Assembly (NCBI RefSeq): GCF_023101345.1
Contig: NZ_CP095848.1
Span: 1,673,501-1,737,500, forward strand
From: Hymenobacter sublimis
Lineage (GTDB): Bacteria; Bacteroidota; Bacteroidia; Cytophagales; Hymenobacteraceae
Direction: 5' to 3'
Length of the DNA stretch: 64,000 nt
The translations under genes and the position numbers were made by a program. This document shows, piece by piece, positions 8,505-17,096 of the stretch. The notes under the pieces are model-generated. The model did not search any database, was not told the origin of the DNA, and saw only the letters and a list, made by a program, of their open reading frames with translations. Position 1 is the first letter of the stretch, and the number at the start of each line of letters is the position of its first letter.

Positions 8505-9800
8505 ATGGAAATTCCTTCTTCCGTCCCGGATTCCCGGCCTGAACCCCGCGCGGCCGTGCTAGGCCGTTTCCTGCGCGGCTCGTTGGGCTCGGGTGTGGCC
8601 GTGGGGGCGCGCACGGCGGGGGCTCTGGTGCTGAACAAGCTGTTAGCCGTGTATGGCGGACCCGGTGGCCTCACGCTGCTGGCCCACTTCCAAAACCTGA
8701 TGGCCTTGTTTACTACCCTGCCTAACGATGGAGTGCACGTGGGGGTAGTAAAGTACCTGGCTCCGCTGCGCGCCGGCTCCGGCCGCTACCGGGCCTGGCT
8801 GGGGGCCGGCCTCGTGCTGAACGTAGCGGCCCTAGCCGTGGCGGCGCTGGCACTGTTGCTGGCACCCGGTCCGCTGGTAGCAGTATTCGGGAGAGGGCTA
8901 GGATGGGTAGCGGGCCTGCTGGCGGGGCTAGCCCTGCTCACGGGGCATGCGTTGGTGGTGTCGGTGCTGCTGGCGGCGGGGCGGCTGCGGGCCTACGTGG
9001 GCCTGACGGTGCTGCTGAGCTTGCTGGGGCCGGCTGTGGTAGCCCTGGTGCTGGCCGGGGGCGGTTCCATTCCGGCGGCCCTGCTGGCCTACCTGCTGGC
9101 CCAGGGGGCAACCCTGGGACCCGCGCTGCTAGTAGCGCGCCGGGCTGGGTTGTTGCCTTCGTTGCGGGGCCGCATCAGCCGCGCCGGTCTGCGGGCACTG
9201 GGGCGCTTTCTGCTAATGGCCTTGAGCGTGCTGCTGTTCAGCAAAGCCGTGGATTTTAGCTTGCGCCAAGTGCTCATCCGGCAGTTTGGGCTGGGCCCCA
9301 CCGATTTATGGCAGGCTGTAGCCAAGCTCTCTGACAACTACACCATGGTATTCTCGGCCCTGATGAGCAGCGTGTACTACCCCCGGCTGGCAGCCCTAAG
9401 CGGCCGGCCCACCGAGCGGCGGCGGTTGGTGCGCACCGTGCTGGCCCTGCTAGCGCCCGGATTGGCCCTGGGGCTGGGAGCATTATGGTTGCTGCGCGGG
9501 GGGCTGCTAGCCGTGCTCTTCGAGGCCCGTTTTGTAGAAGCCAACTTTCTGCTGGCTCCCCAATTGCTCAGCGACTGGCTGAAATTCCTGACCTGGGTGC
9601 TGCTGTTCTTGCTCACGGCTCAGGCGCGGGTGGGGCAGTACGTGGCCGTGCAGGCGGTTTCGGCTTTGGTGCTGGCGGTGCTGCTGGCGCTGCTGTTGCC
9701 CACGTACGGCCTGCTGGGAGCCCCACTGGCTCAGGCCGCCCGCTACGGTCTGCTGTTGGCGTGGTGCCTCTGGTTTTTTCGGCGGGAGCTGAGCCACTAG
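8505..9800 (+). CDS. Wzx-type polysaccharide flippase (O-antigen translocase-like)
   Basis: About 431 residues from the ATG at 8505. A TTG at 8496 is in frame but lies inside the promoter box. The protein is very rich in Leu/Ala/Gly, with roughly 10-12 membrane helices, as in the MOP/polysaccharide transport superfamily. Characteristic features are the N-terminal GSGVAVGARTAGALVLNKLLAVYGGPGG segment (described here by its ends at about 26-53), a central charged loop with KLSDNYTMVFSALMSSVYYPR (about 280-300), and a late FVEANFLLAPQLLSDWLK stretch. It would flip an undecaprenyl-linked oligosaccharide across the inner membrane. The neighbouring GT2 and GT-C genes fit that job. The substrate is unknown. 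Confidence 0.8.
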   Translation: MEIPSSVPDSRPEPRAAVLGRFLRGSLGSGVAVGARTAGALVLNKLLAVYGGPGGLTLLAHFQNLMALFTTLPNDGVHVGVVKYLAPLRAGSGRYRAWLGAGLVLNVAALAVAALALLLAPGPLVAVFGRGLGWVAGLLAGLALLTGHALVVSVLLAAGRLRAYVGLTVLLSLLGPAVVALVLAGGGSIPAALLAYLLAQGATLGPALLVARRAGLLPSLRGRISRAGLRALGRFLLMALSVLLFSKAVDFSLRQVLIRQFGLGPTDLWQAVAKLSDNYTMVFSALMSSVYYPRLAALSGRPTERRRLVRTVLALLAPGLALGLGALWLLRGGLLAVLFEARFVEANFLLAPQLLSDWLKFLTWVLLFLLTAQARVGQYVAVQAVSALVLAVLLALLLPTYGLLGAPLAQAARYGLLLAWCLWFFRRELSH

Positions 9801-9968
9801 AGTAGGCTGGGCTGGTAGAATCACCAGCAGCTTGTGGCTACCGCCGAGCAAGCTAGGTTTCTGTGCAAAGGCATTTCTTTCCTGCCTGCCAAGCAGAGGG
9901 GAGCCTGGCTGCCACCCGTCGAGCTATTTCGCGCGCCGCCTTCCTCCGCATTCAGGGCGCAAACTCTT

Positions 9969-9976
9969 TATCTTGC
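9969..9976 (+). promoter_or_regulatory. -7 box TATCTTGC upstream of the GT2 gene
   Basis: It ends 7 nt before the ATG at 9984, which supports 9984 rather than the in-frame upstream codon at 9834 as the start. Confidence 0.5.
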
Positions 9977-9983
9977 CGGCTCA

Positions 9984-10892
9984 ATGTCAGCTGCATCTGC
10001 CCCCCTTGTCACTGTTGTGGCCTTGTGCTACAACCACGCCCGGTTTCTGGAGGCGGCTCTTACCTCTATTTCTGCTCAGACCTACTCGAATCTGGAAGTG
10101 ATTCTGGTGGACGATGCCAGCACCGACGACAGCCCGGCCATTCTGCGCCGCTACGCCGCCGCGCACCCCAGTTGGCAGCTTCACCTGCTCCCGGAAAACG
10201 TAGGGAACTGCCGGGCCTTCAACCACGGATTTCGGCAGTCGAAGGGGGAATTTCTACTGGATTTTGCTACTGATGACGTGCTGCTCCCGGAGCGCATTAG
10301 TCAGCAAATCAGGCAATTTGCACAGGCAGGGCCGCGCTGCGGTGTGGTCTATTCCGATGCTGAGCTGATCGACGAAGACGGCCGCCACGTGCGCAACCAC
10401 TTCCGCCGCGACGCCCGCGGGCAGCTACACCCGCTACCTGCCTCCGGCTTGGTCTTTACTGAGGTGCTGGCCCGCTACTTCATCAGCACCCCCACCATGA
10501 CCATGCGCCGCGCCGTGTTGGAGGAGTTAGGTGGCTACGACGAAACCCTGGCCTACGAGGACTTTGATTTCTGGGTGCGGGCCAGCCGCAACTGGGAGTT
10601 TCACCTGCTGCCTGAAGTAACCACTCAGAAGCGCCTGCACCCGCAGTCCATGTCGCGTAAAGGCTACCGCCCCCACGACCCTTACCTGGCGTCTACCATC
10701 CGGGTGTGCCGCAAGGCGCTGGCGTTGTGCCGTACGGAGCAGGAGCGGGCCGCCCTGGCTGTGCGCGTGCGTTGGGAGTTGCGCCAGGCTATTCGGTACC
10801 GCAACCGTCCCGAGGCCCGCGCGCTGTACCAGCTGCTGCGCGAGTTGCGTGGCGTGCGCCCCCTCGATTGGCTGCTGGCCCTAGCCCGCTAA
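9984..10892 (+). CDS. Family 2 glycosyltransferase
   Basis: 302 residues from the ATG at 9984. The GT-A fold of GT2 enzymes starts at once (PLVTVVALCYNHARFLE). The nucleotide-sugar-binding DDASTDD is at 43-49, a metal-binding-type acidic cluster (DFATDD) at 93-98, and an EDFDFW motif at 192-197 matches the ED acceptor/catalytic-base region. The C-terminus is basic, with no clear membrane helix. It probably adds a sugar to a lipid-linked glycan in the cytosol next to the flippase. Its stop codon overlaps the tail of the convergent GT-C gene by 4 nt (10889-10892). Confidence 0.88.
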   Translation: MSAASAPLVTVVALCYNHARFLEAALTSISAQTYSNLEVILVDDASTDDSPAILRRYAAAHPSWQLHLLPENVGNCRAFNHGFRQSKGEFLLDFATDDVLLPERISQQIRQFAQAGPRCGVVYSDAELIDEDGRHVRNHFRRDARGQLHPLPASGLVFTEVLARYFISTPTMTMRRAVLEELGGYDETLAYEDFDFWVRASRNWEFHLLPEVTTQKRLHPQSMSRKGYRPHDPYLASTIRVCRKALALCRTEQERAALAVRVRWELRQAIRYRNRPEARALYQLLRELRGVRPLDWLLALAR

Positions 10893-12577
10893 AACCCCGA
10901 TACCTCGAACAGCGCCACCGGCCCATCCTCGGCCACCAACAGGCGGCCTGGGTACCAGCTCAGCACTGAGTCGGGGGAGTAGCGAATCAGCTTGCGCGTT
11001 AGCTCGTCGTTGCTGAGAGTGGCGCGGTTGAGCAGCAGCCAGGCGTGCTGGCCCGGGGCCAGCTGCACCGAGTCGCGGGCCCAGTAGCGCCGGTACTGCA
11101 GGCCGGTCGGCGGACGGAAGCCGTAGTAGAAATCGTAGTTGCCAATCAGGTAGTCATCCACGAAAACTACTCCCTGGGCGGGTGCTTGCAAGTGCTGCCG
11201 AATAAGACGGTCCTGCGCAAAATGGGCCGAAACGGAAGGCTTCTGCATAAAGTACAGCGGCCGGATAGCCAGGGCTCCAGCCAGCACAAGCACCGTCAGG
11301 GCGCTAAGCCCCGCGGTACCGGCCCGGAGGCGGGCGGGCCACCACGGCCGGCCGGCGCCCAGCCCTAGCAGCAGCAGATAGAAACCAGGAAGTGCGTAAA
11401 GAAGGGCGGCCGCATTACGCAACCACGCGGCAGCCAGCAGCAACACCAGTCCCGTGGCGCCGGCCCACCAGCCGGCCCGTTGCACTATAGTGCGCACTCC
11501 GAAGCCTGCCGCCAGGGCCAGGGGCGGCAGCAGGGGAGTAGTCATGCGCGGCAGCAGGCTGATGGGGTTGTATTGGCTGAGCGAGGTGCTACCTACCCAG
11601 TAGAGCAGCAGCGTACTCAGGGCCAGCAGCAGCCAAAATCGGCGGTCTGGGGCTTCGGCTGGTGGGCGCGCAGCCCCCGTTGCTGCATCGGCGAGGGGCA
11701 CTTTGGGGTGGCTCCCGGCCACGACGGCCAGCACCAGCATCAGCCCCATGCCGGCCGCTACAAAAAAGGCTAGGGGCTGCCAAGTCACGCGGCTGAGCAG
11801 GGCCGCCCGGTTGCCGGCCAGGTAGTTGCCTTCCTGTAAAAACTGATTGGTGTGCTCAATCAGGTGAATGCGGTAGAGGGCGTCGTGGGTGTAGTACTGG
11901 TAGAAGCCCAGGTAGGCCGCCAGCAGCCCGGTACCGGTAGCCAGCGCCGCTCCCCAAAACTGCCCGTGCCGCCGCTGCCAGGCATCCCAACCCAGCATGC
12001 CCAGGTAGAAAGGCAGGTAGTAGACAATGGTTTCCTTGCTAAGCAGGGCGGCAAAGGAAAGCAGCGCAAACCCTGCTCCCCACCAGCTCGCCATCCGTCC
12101 CGGCTCCCGGCCCCGCAGCAACACCCCGGCCCCCGCCAAGCACCAGAACATGAGAATGTTATCAGGATAGAGGTAGTTGGTTAGGTTGAGCGTGAAGTAG
12201 TGCAGCCCCAGCAGCAGCATGGCCGCTGCCGCCACCAGCGGCTCGCGCCGACGGTACAGACGCCACACCAAAACCGCGCAGCCCAAGGTAGCCAGCAGAG
12301 GCCACAGGGTAGTGCTGATGATGTTCAGGCCAAACAAGGCGTAGCACAGCGCCACCGGCCCGAAAATCAAGGGGCGCTCTTTCAAAGGGTCGTGCAGCAG
12401 CCCCAGCGGATCGGGCTCCACCCGGAAGGTACCCGTGAGCAGCTGGTGGGCGTAGCGGGCGTAGAAATAGTCATCGAGGGCGTACAGGCCTTCGTGCGTA
12501 AGCAGGAAGTAAGCTACAGTCAGCACTACTACCAGTAGCAAAGTCCAGTCGGGCAAGCGGGAGGTCAAACGATTCAC
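10889..12577 (-). CDS. GT-C (GT39/PMT-like) membrane glycosyltransferase
   Basis: About 562 residues from a GTG at 12577. Upstream in-frame codons, including an ATG, lie within or beyond the promoter and inverted repeat and are rejected. Helix 1 (about 11-26) is followed by an external loop with the acidic pair ALDDYFYARYAHQLL (D35, D36), the usual catalytic/metal site of GT-C polyprenyl-phosphate-sugar transferases. A dozen or so further helices follow, including LYPDNILMFW and LLSKETIVYYLPFY segments as in the dolichyl-phosphate-mannose/ArnT family. A soluble C-terminal domain of about 90 residues ends the protein. It would transfer a sugar from a polyprenyl-phosphate donor outside the inner membrane. 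Acceptor unknown. Confidence 0.78.
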   Translation of the reverse strand: MNRLTSRLPDWTLLLVVVLTVAYFLLTHEGLYALDDYFYARYAHQLLTGTFRVEPDPLGLLHDPLKERPLIFGPVALCYALFGLNIISTTLWPLLATLGCAVLVWRLYRRREPLVAAAAMLLLGLHYFTLNLTNYLYPDNILMFWCLAGAGVLLRGREPGRMASWWGAGFALLSFAALLSKETIVYYLPFYLGMLGWDAWQRRHGQFWGAALATGTGLLAAYLGFYQYYTHDALYRIHLIEHTNQFLQEGNYLAGNRAALLSRVTWQPLAFFVAAGMGLMLVLAVVAGSHPKVPLADAATGAARPPAEAPDRRFWLLLALSTLLLYWVGSTSLSQYNPISLLPRMTTPLLPPLALAAGFGVRTIVQRAGWWAGATGLVLLLAAAWLRNAAALLYALPGFYLLLLGLGAGRPWWPARLRAGTAGLSALTVLVLAGALAIRPLYFMQKPSVSAHFAQDRLIRQHLQAPAQGVVFVDDYLIGNYDFYYGFRPPTGLQYRRYWARDSVQLAPGQHAWLLLNRATLSNDELTRKLIRYSPDSVLSWYPGRLLVAEDGPVALFEVSGF

Positions 12578-12581
12578 CGGG

Positions 12582-12589
12582 GCAAGGTA
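12582..12589 (-). promoter_or_regulatory. -7 box TACCTTGC for the minus-strand GT-C gene
   Basis: It lies 4 nt upstream of the GTG at 12577 and forms the tip of the left repeat arm. Confidence 0.55.
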
Positions 12590-12864
12590 GGGGGCGGTGG
12601 TGAAATAGTGAGATGGTGAAATAGAGAGTGAGTGAAGTGGTGTCATGACGAGCAGAGCGCGGCTATCCATCCTTCACGAAGTACTGCACCCTGAAATATG
12701 ACCAGCCTCGACGTCTGTACTGGCGGTAAGGGCTTGTCACGTTTCTAAGGTTGTCACAAAGAGAGGAAAGATAGAGTCGTTGTGCCTCCTGGCTCACGGC
12801 ACCACTTCACTCACGATTTCACCACCTCACTATCTCACCACCTCACTATCTCACCACCGCCCCC

Positions 12865-12872
12865 TACCTTGC
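12865..12872 (+). promoter_or_regulatory. -7 box TACCTTGC for the plus-strand GT-C-like gene
   Basis: It lies 5 nt upstream of the ATG at 12878 and forms the tip of the right repeat arm. Confidence 0.55.
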
Positions 12873-12877
12873 GGGCC

Positions 12878-14611
12878 ATGATGCTGCGTCGTCTCTATGT
12901 GTTGGGGTTGCCTTTGCTGCTGATGTTCCTCAGTGGCGTGGTGCTGGGCTGCTACTTCGAAACCAACGACGACCTGACAATTATTGCATTACTGCGCGGT
13001 ACTACCGCGGCCGCTCCCGTAATCGATCTGCACCTGTATTTCCACGGTTACGCTGCTCTCTGGAGCCGCCTGTACGCGGCTGCGCCCTACCAGCCCTGGT
13101 ACGCCTATACCTTGTACGGGCTGCTCTATTTGGCTGCAGTGCTGATGGTTGCCGTGCTCAGGCGCCTGTTGCAGGCGCACACTGAGCGGTGGTGGGGGCT
13201 AGTATTCATCGTGCTGATTTGGGGGGTAGCCTGGCTGGAGCACGGGTTCTGGTTTAACTACGCGCGGGTGCCGGTGCTACTGGCCGGGGCCGGGCTGCTG
13301 TTCGCGGCCCAACGAGCCCCAACCCGCCACGCGCTGATCCTGGGGCTGCTGGCCTTCGGACTGGCCTGGCTGATTCGGCCGAGCGCGGCGCTGCTGGGCG
13401 TGGTGGCCGCGCTGCCCGGCGCGTGGTGGCTGGCGGGCCGCCGAAGTCTGCCGCTGCTGGCCGGGATAGGGACGTGGGCGGTGGTGGGCGCGCTGTGGCT
13501 GAACCTAACGTGGAGCCCCGCTGCCGCCACTTTTCGCCGCCTCGATGTCCTTAAATCCAACCTCAACGATTTCCAGCTGACGGCCCCGCCTCTCCAGCCC
13601 CTCTCACCCCGGGACAGCCTGGGGCTGGCCGCTGCCCGCCACTGGCTGCTGACCGATTCTACCCTGATTAACGAGGCGTTTTTTGCCCGCGCCGCGCCCT
13701 TCCGCCCTGAATATTTTCTCCAGCACACGGCCCCCAGCAAGCTACGCGCGCTGCTGGTTCAACTGGCCCGCGACTATTTCCCGATGCTGCTGCTCGTGCT
13801 GGCTACCTGGGCGCTGGTGCTTCGGCACCGGGTAAGTGACTGGCAATTCTGGCTCGGGCAGCTGGCATACGTGAGTTTGATCTTAGGGCTAGGCACGCTG
13901 CTGAAGCTGCCACCCCGGCTGGCGCTACCCCTGCTGGACTTTTGGGTGCTCAGCAACCTGGTGTTTCTGTTTCGCTTACCAGCCAGCTTGCTACCTCGCA
14001 ACCCCGTCCGAGCCTTGCTGCTGGTGCTGGCGGTGGTGGCCCTGCCTTACGGCTATAAAACCTGGCACCGCCGCGGCGTGCTAACCCAGGAGCGGCTGCG
14101 CAACCGCATCGAGCGCCAACTCATCTTGGCCAGCTCAGCTATCCTTTCCCCTGATGAGCGTCGGGCCTTGCTACTCACCCCGATGCAGCGAAATGAGCTA
14201 TACCGTTTGCCAAGGGCGCGGGTAATCGTTTCAGATGCGCTGGAGGAAACGTACAAGTCTGAGTCGCCCTTCACGGAAGGGCACCCCTTCGCCAGGCCAT
14301 ACTCCTATGTCCTGGCTTCTCCTAATCGGTATCTTTCTATAATGGGTTGGCAGACGCTGCACCCTGCACAAACGGCCCTGCTCCACCACCTCACGGGCAC
14401 CCGCAACTTCACGGCGGCTTTGCGGCGGCTGGGGGCGCGGCCGGATGTAGCCTGGGTGCTCACTCCCAACGGCGCGGCGCTGCTCAACTGGCAATTAACT
14501 CTGGAGCGGCGGCCTAGCCAGCCAGTAATGCAATTATTTCCTGTGGAGCTGGAGTCGAAGCGCGGGGCAAGAGCGCAGGTGTACCGAATGCGTACAAAAT
14601 TTTCGCAATAG
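12878..14611 (+). CDS. Polytopic membrane protein, GT-C-like
   Basis: 577 residues from the ATG at 12878; a second ATG follows at once. The ORF extends upstream to 12782, but that part encodes the repeat arm as a Ser/His/Thr-rich string and is not credible protein. About 10-11 membrane helices follow. The first external loop carries CYFETNDDLTI (E28, D31, D32), an acidic motif like the catalytic site of GT-C transferases. The last 150 residues are soluble and begin after YGYKTWHRRGV. Role in glycan assembly is inferred from topology and from divergence with a GT39-like gene. No named family is certain. Confidence 0.65.
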   Translation: MMLRRLYVLGLPLLLMFLSGVVLGCYFETNDDLTIIALLRGTTAAAPVIDLHLYFHGYAALWSRLYAAAPYQPWYAYTLYGLLYLAAVLMVAVLRRLLQAHTERWWGLVFIVLIWGVAWLEHGFWFNYARVPVLLAGAGLLFAAQRAPTRHALILGLLAFGLAWLIRPSAALLGVVAALPGAWWLAGRRSLPLLAGIGTWAVVGALWLNLTWSPAAATFRRLDVLKSNLNDFQLTAPPLQPLSPRDSLGLAAARHWLLTDSTLINEAFFARAAPFRPEYFLQHTAPSKLRALLVQLARDYFPMLLLVLATWALVLRHRVSDWQFWLGQLAYVSLILGLGTLLKLPPRLALPLLDFWVLSNLVFLFRLPASLLPRNPVRALLLVLAVVALPYGYKTWHRRGVLTQERLRNRIERQLILASSAILSPDERRALLLTPMQRNELYRLPRARVIVSDALEETYKSESPFTEGHPFARPYSYVLASPNRYLSIMGWQTLHPAQTALLHHLTGTRNFTAALRRLGARPDVAWVLTPNGAALLNWQLTLERRPSQPVMQLFPVELESKRGARAQVYRMRTKFSQ

Positions 14612-14678
14612 ATAGATGAAGCCAAAATTTTATTGGTGTTACGGGACTTATTCCGACTACGGCGGGGTAGGAGTACCA

Positions 14679-14686
14679 TACCTTTG
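14679..14686 (+). promoter_or_regulatory. -7 box TACCTTTG for the desaturase gene
   Basis: Exact TAnnTTTG match, 34 nt before the ATG at 14721. Confidence 0.6.
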
Positions 14687-14720
14687 ATGTTGCATATTAC
14701 TCCCTTCACCACCCGTTGCC

Positions 14721-15701
14721 ATGATTACTGACTCCGTAACCTCCCGAGCGGAAGTGCTCCAGCATATGGAGCCTTATGTAAAAGAAAATATTGGCTCCTT
14801 TCTGAAAAGCGTGGAGTCTAGCTGGCAACCTTCGGACTTCCTACCTGATCCGCGCCAGGATAACTTTTTTGACGAAGTAAAACTGCTTCGTGAGCGGGCC
14901 ACGGGCCTGAGCTACGACCTGTTAGCCGTCCTGATTGGGGATACCATCACGGAAGAAGCCCTGCCTAACTACGAAGCTTGGTTTCACCAGCTCGATGATC
15001 TGAACCGGGACCATGACAACGGTTGGGCGCAGTGGATTCGGGGCTGGACGGCCGAGGAAAACCGCCACGGCGACCTGCTTAACCGCTACCTCTACCTCTG
15101 TGGCCGCGTGAATATGCGCGAGTTTGAGGTCAGCACCCAGCACTTGATTGCCGACGGCTTCGACCTGGGCACGGCCCACGACCCGTACCGCGCCTTTGTG
15201 TACACGAGCTACCAGGAAGCGGCTACCAACCTCTCACACCGCCGCGTGGGTACGCTGGCCCGCAAAGCCGGCGACGACCAACTCTCTAAAATCTGCGGCA
15301 TGATTGCCGGCGACGAAACCCGCCACGCCCGCGTGTACCAGGGTTTTGTGGAGAAGATTTTCGAAGTTGACCCCTCCCAGATGATGCTGGCGTTTGAAGA
15401 CATGATGCGCAAGAAAATTGTCATGCCAGCCCACTACATGCGCGAAATGGGTGTGGAAATGGGCAAAACCTTCGGCCACTTCACCGACGCGGCCCAGCGC
15501 CTGGGCGTGTATACCAGCCAGGATTACACGGATATTCTGGAAAGCCTGATCAACATCTGGAAAATAGACCAGATTACTGGCTTGAACAGTGCCGCCGAGA
15601 AAGCCCGCGAGTACATCATGGCTCTGCCTAACCGCCTGCGCCGCGTTGCTGACCGCATGCCAGTCCCCAAGCTCGAATACAAGTTCAAGTGGATTGAGTA
15701 A
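14721..15701 (+). CDS. Acyl-[acyl-carrier-protein] desaturase (soluble di-iron)
   Basis: 326 residues, the normal length of plant/actinobacterial-type acyl-ACP desaturases (FA_desaturase_2). The di-iron ligands are visible: a first Glu in TITEEALP (about 76-82), EENRH at 112-116 and DETRH at 198-202, a paired ExxH arrangement in a four-helix bundle. WAQWIRGWTAEENRHGDLL is close to the family signature. The protein has no membrane segments. It inserts a double bond into ACP-bound fatty acids, probably to adjust membrane fluidity. It is a single gene with its own promoter and terminator. Confidence 0.93.
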   Translation: MITDSVTSRAEVLQHMEPYVKENIGSFLKSVESSWQPSDFLPDPRQDNFFDEVKLLRERATGLSYDLLAVLIGDTITEEALPNYEAWFHQLDDLNRDHDNGWAQWIRGWTAEENRHGDLLNRYLYLCGRVNMREFEVSTQHLIADGFDLGTAHDPYRAFVYTSYQEAATNLSHRRVGTLARKAGDDQLSKICGMIAGDETRHARVYQGFVEKIFEVDPSQMMLAFEDMMRKKIVMPAHYMREMGVEMGKTFGHFTDAAQRLGVYTSQDYTDILESLINIWKIDQITGLNSAAEKAREYIMALPNRLRRVADRMPVPKLEYKFKWIE

Positions 15702-15714
15702 GGTACAGCTTCCA

Positions 15715-15753
15715 TAAAAAAAGCCTCCGCAACTACTTGCGGAGGCTTTTTTA
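15715..15753. terminator. Bidirectional terminator after the desaturase gene
   Basis: AAAAAAGCCTCCGCAA pairs with TTGCGGAGGCTTTTTT around a 4-nt loop. It lies between convergent genes. Confidence 0.85.
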
Positions 15754-15771
15754 TGAGGCGTATTAGTAAGA

Positions 15772-16431
15772 TTACTTGGCGTCCATGGACTGGCCCATTA
15801 CCAGCTTGCCCGTGTTATCGAGCGTGTATTCTACGGTGCGTGTGCCGGTAGCAGGGGTGGAGCCTGCCGTGGTGCCGGCCGTAGTACCAGCGGTGGCCGT
15901 TGCCGTGCTAGTTACGGGGAAGGTCCGCACTAGCTTATTGCCGCTGATCTGGTAAGTATCTTGGCCAGAGTAGCCCATGCCGGCATTACCGCCCGGCGTA
16001 CCGGGAGCCGTAATAGGCGTGTAACCCCGCTCCGCAAACTCAAAAGCGTACAGGCCGCCGTTGGCGCGCTTGTTATCTGTCATCACGTACAGCTCGGGCT
16101 TGCCGTTGCCATTCAGGTCGCCGGAGGCTACGTTGGTAACGGCCCCGCTTACCTCTACGCGCAGTGGGTCAATGGTTTGAGCCGTACCGCGGTACGAGCG
16201 GACGCTGATAAACCGGGGCTCCTGCGAGCCGTAGGATTTCACGGTGAAACGGTAATCTCCCTGCGTTACTTCGCGGTTAAAGCTTACATCACTTTCATCT
16301 ACGGTAGGGGAAACCGGAACTGATTCGGCGGAGGATTCGCTGGCCACGGGGCGCGTCGAGTCGCAGGCCGTCAGGGAAGCCGCTACAACGCCGGTAGCCA
16401 GCAGCAAACGAGGAAAAGAAGAAGTGAGCAT
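15772..16431 (-). CDS. Lipoprotein with an FG-GAP/EF-hand-like calcium motif
   Basis: 219 residues from the ATG at 16431. The ORF extends upstream to 16485, but 16431 places a normal lipoprotein signal at the N-terminus (hydrophobic 8-20, lipobox SLTAC, Cys23). The mature part starts with a Ser/Glu/Val-rich tether. SGDLNGNGKPELYVMTDN (about 103-120) follows, the D-x-N-x-N-G-x-x-x-L calcium loop of FG-GAP/VCBS propeller blades. A TATATAGTTAGTTAG low-complexity stretch lies before the C-terminus. The protein is probably anchored in the outer membrane. Function unknown. Confidence 0.72.
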   Translation of the reverse strand: MLTSSFPRLLLATGVVAASLTACDSTRPVASESSAESVPVSPTVDESDVSFNREVTQGDYRFTVKSYGSQEPRFISVRSYRGTAQTIDPLRVEVSGAVTNVASGDLNGNGKPELYVMTDNKRANGGLYAFEFAERGYTPITAPGTPGGNAGMGYSGQDTYQISGNKLVRTFPVTSTATATAGTTAGTTAGSTPATGTRTVEYTLDNTGKLVMGQSMDAK

Positions 16432-16522
16432 GGTAGAAGAGGTATTAGGGAGTATTCCTGAGGTAGCGTACGAGACTTCCCGCACTCTAGGTTCGCCGGG
16501 AGAGAGTTCGGCGTTTGTAAAC

Positions 16523-16530
16523 GCAAGGTA
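16523..16530 (-). promoter_or_regulatory. Candidate -7 box TACCTTGC for the lipoprotein gene
   Basis: It overlaps a TATCTTTA just upstream and lies about 90 nt before the ATG at 16431, in an AT-rich stretch. Nothing else was recognised in 16432-16648. Confidence 0.35.
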
Positions 16531-16648
16531 AAGATATTGAGTTGTATTTTTTCTATTATATATTGATTAACGGATTGCCTGCAAGTAATATAGCATATAA
16601 TCAATGTTTTCGACCCCGCAGCTTACTAATTCCGCTGAAAAAGGTAGG

Positions 16649-16930
16649 TTAAGGCACTATTTGCACGCCCTTCCAGAAGGCCACGCGGCCCTTTATCTGC
16701 TGGGCAGCTTCCTTGGGGTCAGGGTAATACCAAGCGGCGTCCTTGTTTAGTTCCCCATTCACGCGCAGGGAGTAGTAGCTGGCCCGTCCTTTCCAGGGGC
16801 AGGTAGTGCCCGCAATGCTGTCCTCGAAAAACTCCCGCTTAATAGCATCCGCGGGGAAGTAGTGGTTATTCTCAATCACTACCGTATCGTTGCTTTCGGC
16901 CACAACGGCGTTGTTCCAGATGGCTTTCAT
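16649..16930 (-). CDS. DUF427 domain protein
   Basis: 93 residues from the ATG at 16930. The frame continues upstream to 17053, but the added residues do not match the family. The sequence runs MKAIWNNAVVAESNDTVVIENNHYFP, then CPWKGRASYYSLRVNG and AAWYYPDPKEAAQQIKGRVAFWKGV. This is the single DUF427 (NTP_transf_9) beta-barrel domain with its conserved CPWKG and WYYP motifs. The protein is small and cytosolic. The biochemical role of the family is not established. Confidence 0.88.
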   Translation of the reverse strand: MKAIWNNAVVAESNDTVVIENNHYFPADAIKREFFEDSIAGTTCPWKGRASYYSLRVNGELNKDAAWYYPDPKEAAQQIKGRVAFWKGVQIVP

Positions 16931-17096
16931 ATACTGAGAGAATCTTGGTTTAAGGAAATGTGGAATTCGGCGGCATAAGAAGGCAAAAGGATAGTAGCTT
17001 CCGGCTACCTTCTCACCTCCATAAGTTGCAGCCCCGACTGTAGAAACGAACATTGCTACCCCAACGGTTGTTCTGAAAGCTCATTCCCCTTGTATT

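Larger units (their letters stand above)
12582..12872. repeat. Long inverted repeat enclosing divergent promoters
   Basis: The left arm 12582-12644 is complementary to the right arm 12799-12872. The outermost 22 nt of each arm match exactly; the inner parts are similar with mismatches. The right arm holds two tandem copies of a 16-nt unit (ACCACCTCACTATCTC). Each arm ends outward in a TACCTTGC promoter box pointing into its own gene. This fills the 300-nt gap between the two GT-C-like genes. The central 150 nt has no ORF I can support. Confidence 0.82.

Noticed and set aside
9834..9983. 50-residue N-terminal extension of the GT2 protein
   Set aside because: The GT-A fold starts at the ATG at 9984, just after the promoter box; the extension has no family support.
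12799..12872. CRISPR-like array from the ACCACCTCACTATCTC repeats
   Set aside because: Only two direct 16-nt copies with no spacers; it is part of an inverted repeat.
12782..12877. N-terminal extension of the membrane protein at 12878
   Set aside because: It encodes the inverted-repeat arm as Ser/His/Thr-rich nonsense and crosses the promoter box.
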